Assembly: GCA_021826605.1 (NCBI GenBank)
Contig: JAKAZF010000143.1
Span: 1 to 6,999 of the forward strand
Length of the DNA stretch: 6,999 bases
Source of the DNA: Planctomycetota bacterium
GTDB taxonomy: Bacteria; Planctomycetota; Phycisphaerae; WQYP01
Reading direction: 5' to 3'
The translations under genes and the position numbers were made by a program. The notes beneath the pieces are model-generated. The model was not told the DNA's origin. It did not search any database and saw only the letters and a program-made list of their open reading frames with translations. This document shows, piece by piece, positions 4,323 through 6,999 of the stretch (position 1 is the first letter of the stretch; the number at the start of each line of letters is the position of its first letter).

Positions 4323-6999
4323 ATGGCAAATCGACGTAATTTTCTAAAAACCGTATCTTCCGCAGCATTGGCCGCATCCATATCCCATCAGATACGTGCT
4401 GCGGCACCACAGCGGGGCGTGGGAGCTGTAACGCACGCAGTTGTACGGGCGGGCGTGTTGTTGTTGAGCTTGGGGGATGATGTCTTACGCGTTGCGATTC
4501 CTTCACCCGGAATACTTCGCCTGGATTTATTGGCCAACGGAAAAAGTGATCCGCATACGCCCGTGTTGGCACCCGACGCCCACTCCCCGGGTGATCCTTC
4601 CGCCGTTATGGACATTTCAGGTGATCCAATTCGGATAACAACCGGGCAGTTTCACGTGGAAATAAAGCGAAATCCGTGCCGGTTCAAGATTTTTGATTCC
4701 GCCGGTAAAGTGCTGCTGGAACAATCCATTCATCAGAGTTTGCATGTTGATCCGAACAATCAGGGCCGCACCGGGTTTTCATTTCGCCACAGCAAGGCGG
4801 ATAATTTTTATGGCATTCGCAATTCGGGATGCTTTTCTTCAGATCCCTACAATTACAAGCTCAACCCAATGCCCAGGGCCAAAAAAGCCAGCGGCGCATC
4901 AGCGAACACTTGCAAGGTTGAAGCATCCGTGGAGGGCGGTGGTGGGGCACCATTTGTCTGGACTACCGGCGGCTACGGCATATTGGTAGATTCCGATGGA
5001 GGCTATTTTAACGTTGAACCCGACGAGATTGGATTTTATTACGGCAATCCCAATCCGGATAATTACGGACGCCATTATTTCCGGCCCAACAGTTTGACGG
5101 TATTTATATTTATCGGCCCACCGCGGGCTATTTTCCAAAGCCTGGCCCGCACCTCCGGTATGATGGATCTGTTTCCCAAGTGGGCTTATGGTTTTACCAA
5201 CTCTCAATTAAGCACCAATCAGGAATTGCTGCGCGGCTATCTTGAGACGTACCGTGCTACGGATATTCCGATTGATAATTTCACGCTGGATTTTGACTGG
5301 AAAGACTGGGGTGCCAGTCATTACGGCGAATTCCGCTGGAATCCGGTGAAGTATTCACAGGCCCTCTATACGGCCGCCAATCCCGATGCGCTGATTAACT
5401 GGACACGACAACTGGAATGCAAAATCACCGGCATTATGAAACCACGGATTATCCTCTGCCCGATCAAAGGAAAAATGGAACCCATGACCACGCAGGGGGC
5501 GTCGGCGCGCAAACTGGGAATATTTTTTCCCGGCGAAAAGCCCTTTGTTGATTATATGGCACATTTGGCGTCGCATAATCTTGATTTCTACAAACCTCTA
5601 TGTCGGCAATGGTATTGGCATGCCACATGGACGCATGGCTGCATGCAGCACGGAATAGCGGGCTTCTGGAATGATGAGGCGGATTTGGGTTCACTGGGAA
5701 ATTTCGAATTCATGCACATGCAGCAGTCGCTGTATGAAGGACAGCGCCAGAAGTTGCCGGAAAAGCGCGTGTGGTCCATGAACCGCAATTTCTACCTGGG
5801 TTCGCAGCGGTTTGCCTACGCCACATGGTCAGGCGATATTAATTCCGGCTTTGAGGTTATGCGGCTGCAAACCAAACACATGTTAAGCACCATTTCACTG
5901 GGCCAAATGCGTTGGGCGCAAGATACCGGTGGGTTTAACGGACATCCTTCCCCCGAGTGTTATACGCGATGGTTTCAATTCACCGCCGTCTGCCCGACGT
6001 TGCGCACGCATTCCTCCGGCGATCCGCGGCAGCCGTGGGTATTTGGTGATGAGGCCTGTGAAACCGTGAAGCTGGCCATCCGTCAGCGCTACAGCTGGTT
6101 CTTTTACGTTTATGCTCTGGAGCACGCGGCCTGTGTTGAAAGCGGCGTCGGCATTGTGCGGCCGATGACCTTTGATTATCCCGATGATCCGCAGGTTGCG
6201 GACATGACGGATCAGTGGATGTTTGGCGATTGGATCATGGCCGCACCCGTGCTGGAAAAATTCGATTCAAGCGGGAAAAGCAGACTCAAACGCGTCTATT
6301 TGCCCGCCGGGCAGTGGTTTGATTATTTCCGGGGCGACTCGTATTCGGGCGGCCAATGGATTGATTATAAACTCAATGCTGATTCCTGGATGGATTGGCC
6401 GCTGTTTATAAAGGCCGGGGCCATTATCCCCACCGCCGATCCGGTGCGGGCCATTCACACCGCGCATCCGAAGAAAATATTTATCGACGTGTACCCGCAT
6501 ACGAAGAAAACCGTCGGCGAATTTTACGATGACGACGGTGAATCCTTTGGTTATCAGAAAGGACAATTTCATCGCCAGAAAATTTCCCTCATACGGCGCG
6601 GAACAACCACCCGTGTCGAGATCGGCGAAAACAGCGGTGCCTACCGAAGCAGCATTAAACATTTTATCATGCGGGTGCATGGGCAGGCGGCCACACGCGT
6701 ACAGGTGAACGGCGCAGTTGCTCCGCACGTTGTCCGGGGTGCTGCGTTATCCGACATTGCGACCGGCTGGTACACCGACAAAGATGTTGGCGGCGATGTA
6801 ACGCTGATCAAAGTGCCGTCCGAGCAACGCGTTGAAATTGCGATTCTGGGACATCAGGAAATTAGCAGGGAAATTGAAATACTCGAGGCGACAGGAGCGT
6901 CCCTTTCCGGCCCCGCGCCACACACGAACTGGTTGCCGCCAACATGGGGATATTACAAGGATGCTCGTTTGTTCGGAGCGGGGAAAATTCAGCGCCCGG
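4323..6999 (+). CDS. Tat-exported GH31 family glycosidase (3' end outside window)
   Basis: The frame is open for 892 codons to the right edge. GGAG (4311-4314) lies eight bases before the ATG. The N-terminus has a twin-arginine signal, NRRNFLK (3-9), an Ala-rich hydrophobic stretch and a likely cleavage site around AAA (26-28), so export by the Tat pathway is expected. A beta-sandwich N-domain precedes FPKWAYGF (284-291). The catalytic barrel shows DFDWKDWG (323-330), GFWNDEAD (447-454) with probable nucleophile Asp451, WSGDI (502-506) with probable acid/base Asp505, DTGGF (534-538) and RTH (561-563). IVRPM (611-615) and YDDDGESFGY (735-744) mark the barrel end and the C-terminal beta domain. 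GH31 enzymes cleave alpha-glucosides, alpha-xylosides, alpha-galactosides or sulfoquinovosides; the substrate is not readable here. It exceeds many bacterial GH31 proteins, suggesting an added C-terminal module. Confidence 0.95.
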   Translation, partial: MANRRNFLKTVSSAALAASISHQIRAAAPQRGVGAVTHAVVRAGVLLLSLGDDVLRVAIPSPGILRLDLLANGKSDPHTPVLAPDAHSPGDPSAVMDISGDPIRITTGQFHVEIKRNPCRFKIFDSAGKVLLEQSIHQSLHVDPNNQGRTGFSFRHSKADNFYGIRNSGCFSSDPYNYKLNPMPRAKKASGASANTCKVEASVEGGGGAPFVWTTGGYGILVDSDGGYFNVEPDEIGFYYGNPNPDNYGRHYFRPNSLTVFIFIGPPRAIFQSLARTSGMMDLFPKWAYGFTNSQLSTNQELLRGYLETYRATDIPIDNFTLDFDWKDWGASHYGEFRWNPVKYSQALYTAANPDALINWTRQLECKITGIMKPRIILCPIKGKMEPMTTQGASARKLGIFFPGEKPFVDYMAHLASHNLDFYKPLCRQWYWHATWTHGCMQHGIAGFWNDEADLGSLGNFEFMHMQQSLYEGQRQKLPEKRVWSMNRNFYLGSQRFAYATWSGDINSGFEVMRLQTKHMLSTISLGQMRWAQDTGGFNGHPSPECYTRWFQFTAVCPTLRTHSSGDPRQPWVFGDEACETVKLAIRQRYSWFFYVYALEHAACVESGVGIVRPMTFDYPDDPQVADMTDQWMFGDWIMAAPVLEKFDSSGKSRLKRVYLPAGQWFDYFRGDSYSGGQWIDYKLNADSWMDWPLFIKAGAIIPTADPVRAIHTAHPKKIFIDVYPHTKKTVGEFYDDDGESFGYQKGQFHRQKISLIRRGTTTRVEIGENSGAYRSSIKHFIMRVHGQAATRVQVNGAVAPHVVRGAALSDIATGWYTDKDVGGDVTLIKVPSEQRVEIAILGHQEISREIEILEATGASLSGPAPHTNWLPPTWGYYKDARLFGAGKIQRP

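Overview
This is a bacterial window of moderate GC content. A Tat-exported GH31 glycosidase, a metallo-hydrolase close to RNase Z, a CcbP-type small protein and remnants of restriction genes suggest an environmental Gram-negative bacterium. A planctomycete-like host is my best guess, but it is a weak inference: there is no rRNA or other marker gene here.

Left edge to about 1.25 kb: the 3' end of an unrecognised plus-strand gene (3-119) converges on an intact minus-strand CcbP-family gene (141-512). That gene has its own TATAAT box and Shine-Dalgarno site. The box overlaps the end of a decayed fragment (540-782) resembling the C-terminus of a type III restriction (Res) subunit. The next 460 bases hold no gene I can defend, but they end in a long imperfect hairpin (1152-1222) followed by a sigma70-like promoter.

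About 1.25 to 3.05 kb: the promoter and a strong ribosome binding site precede a small plus-strand ORF (1384-1653) of unknown function. It overlaps, tail to tail, the C-terminal end of a minus-strand SDH/ClpP-like serine protease homologue (1436-2590). Upstream of the protease lies a broken N-terminal fragment of a DUF262 (GmrSD-type) restriction protein (2743-3012). Two restriction remnants around one intact protease-fold gene look like an eroded defence or accessory island.

About 3.1 kb to the right edge: ordinary-looking genes. A minus-strand RNase Z-like metallo-beta-lactamase-fold hydrolase (3095-4117) is divergent from a plus-strand Tat-exported GH31 glycosidase (4323 to beyond the right edge). 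Their 205-base intergenic region carries an inverted repeat that may be an operator. The GH31 gene runs for at least 892 codons without a stop.

I do not see a clearly new multi-gene system. The best candidates for follow-up are the protease gene with its antisense small ORF, and the structured hairpin upstream of that ORF.
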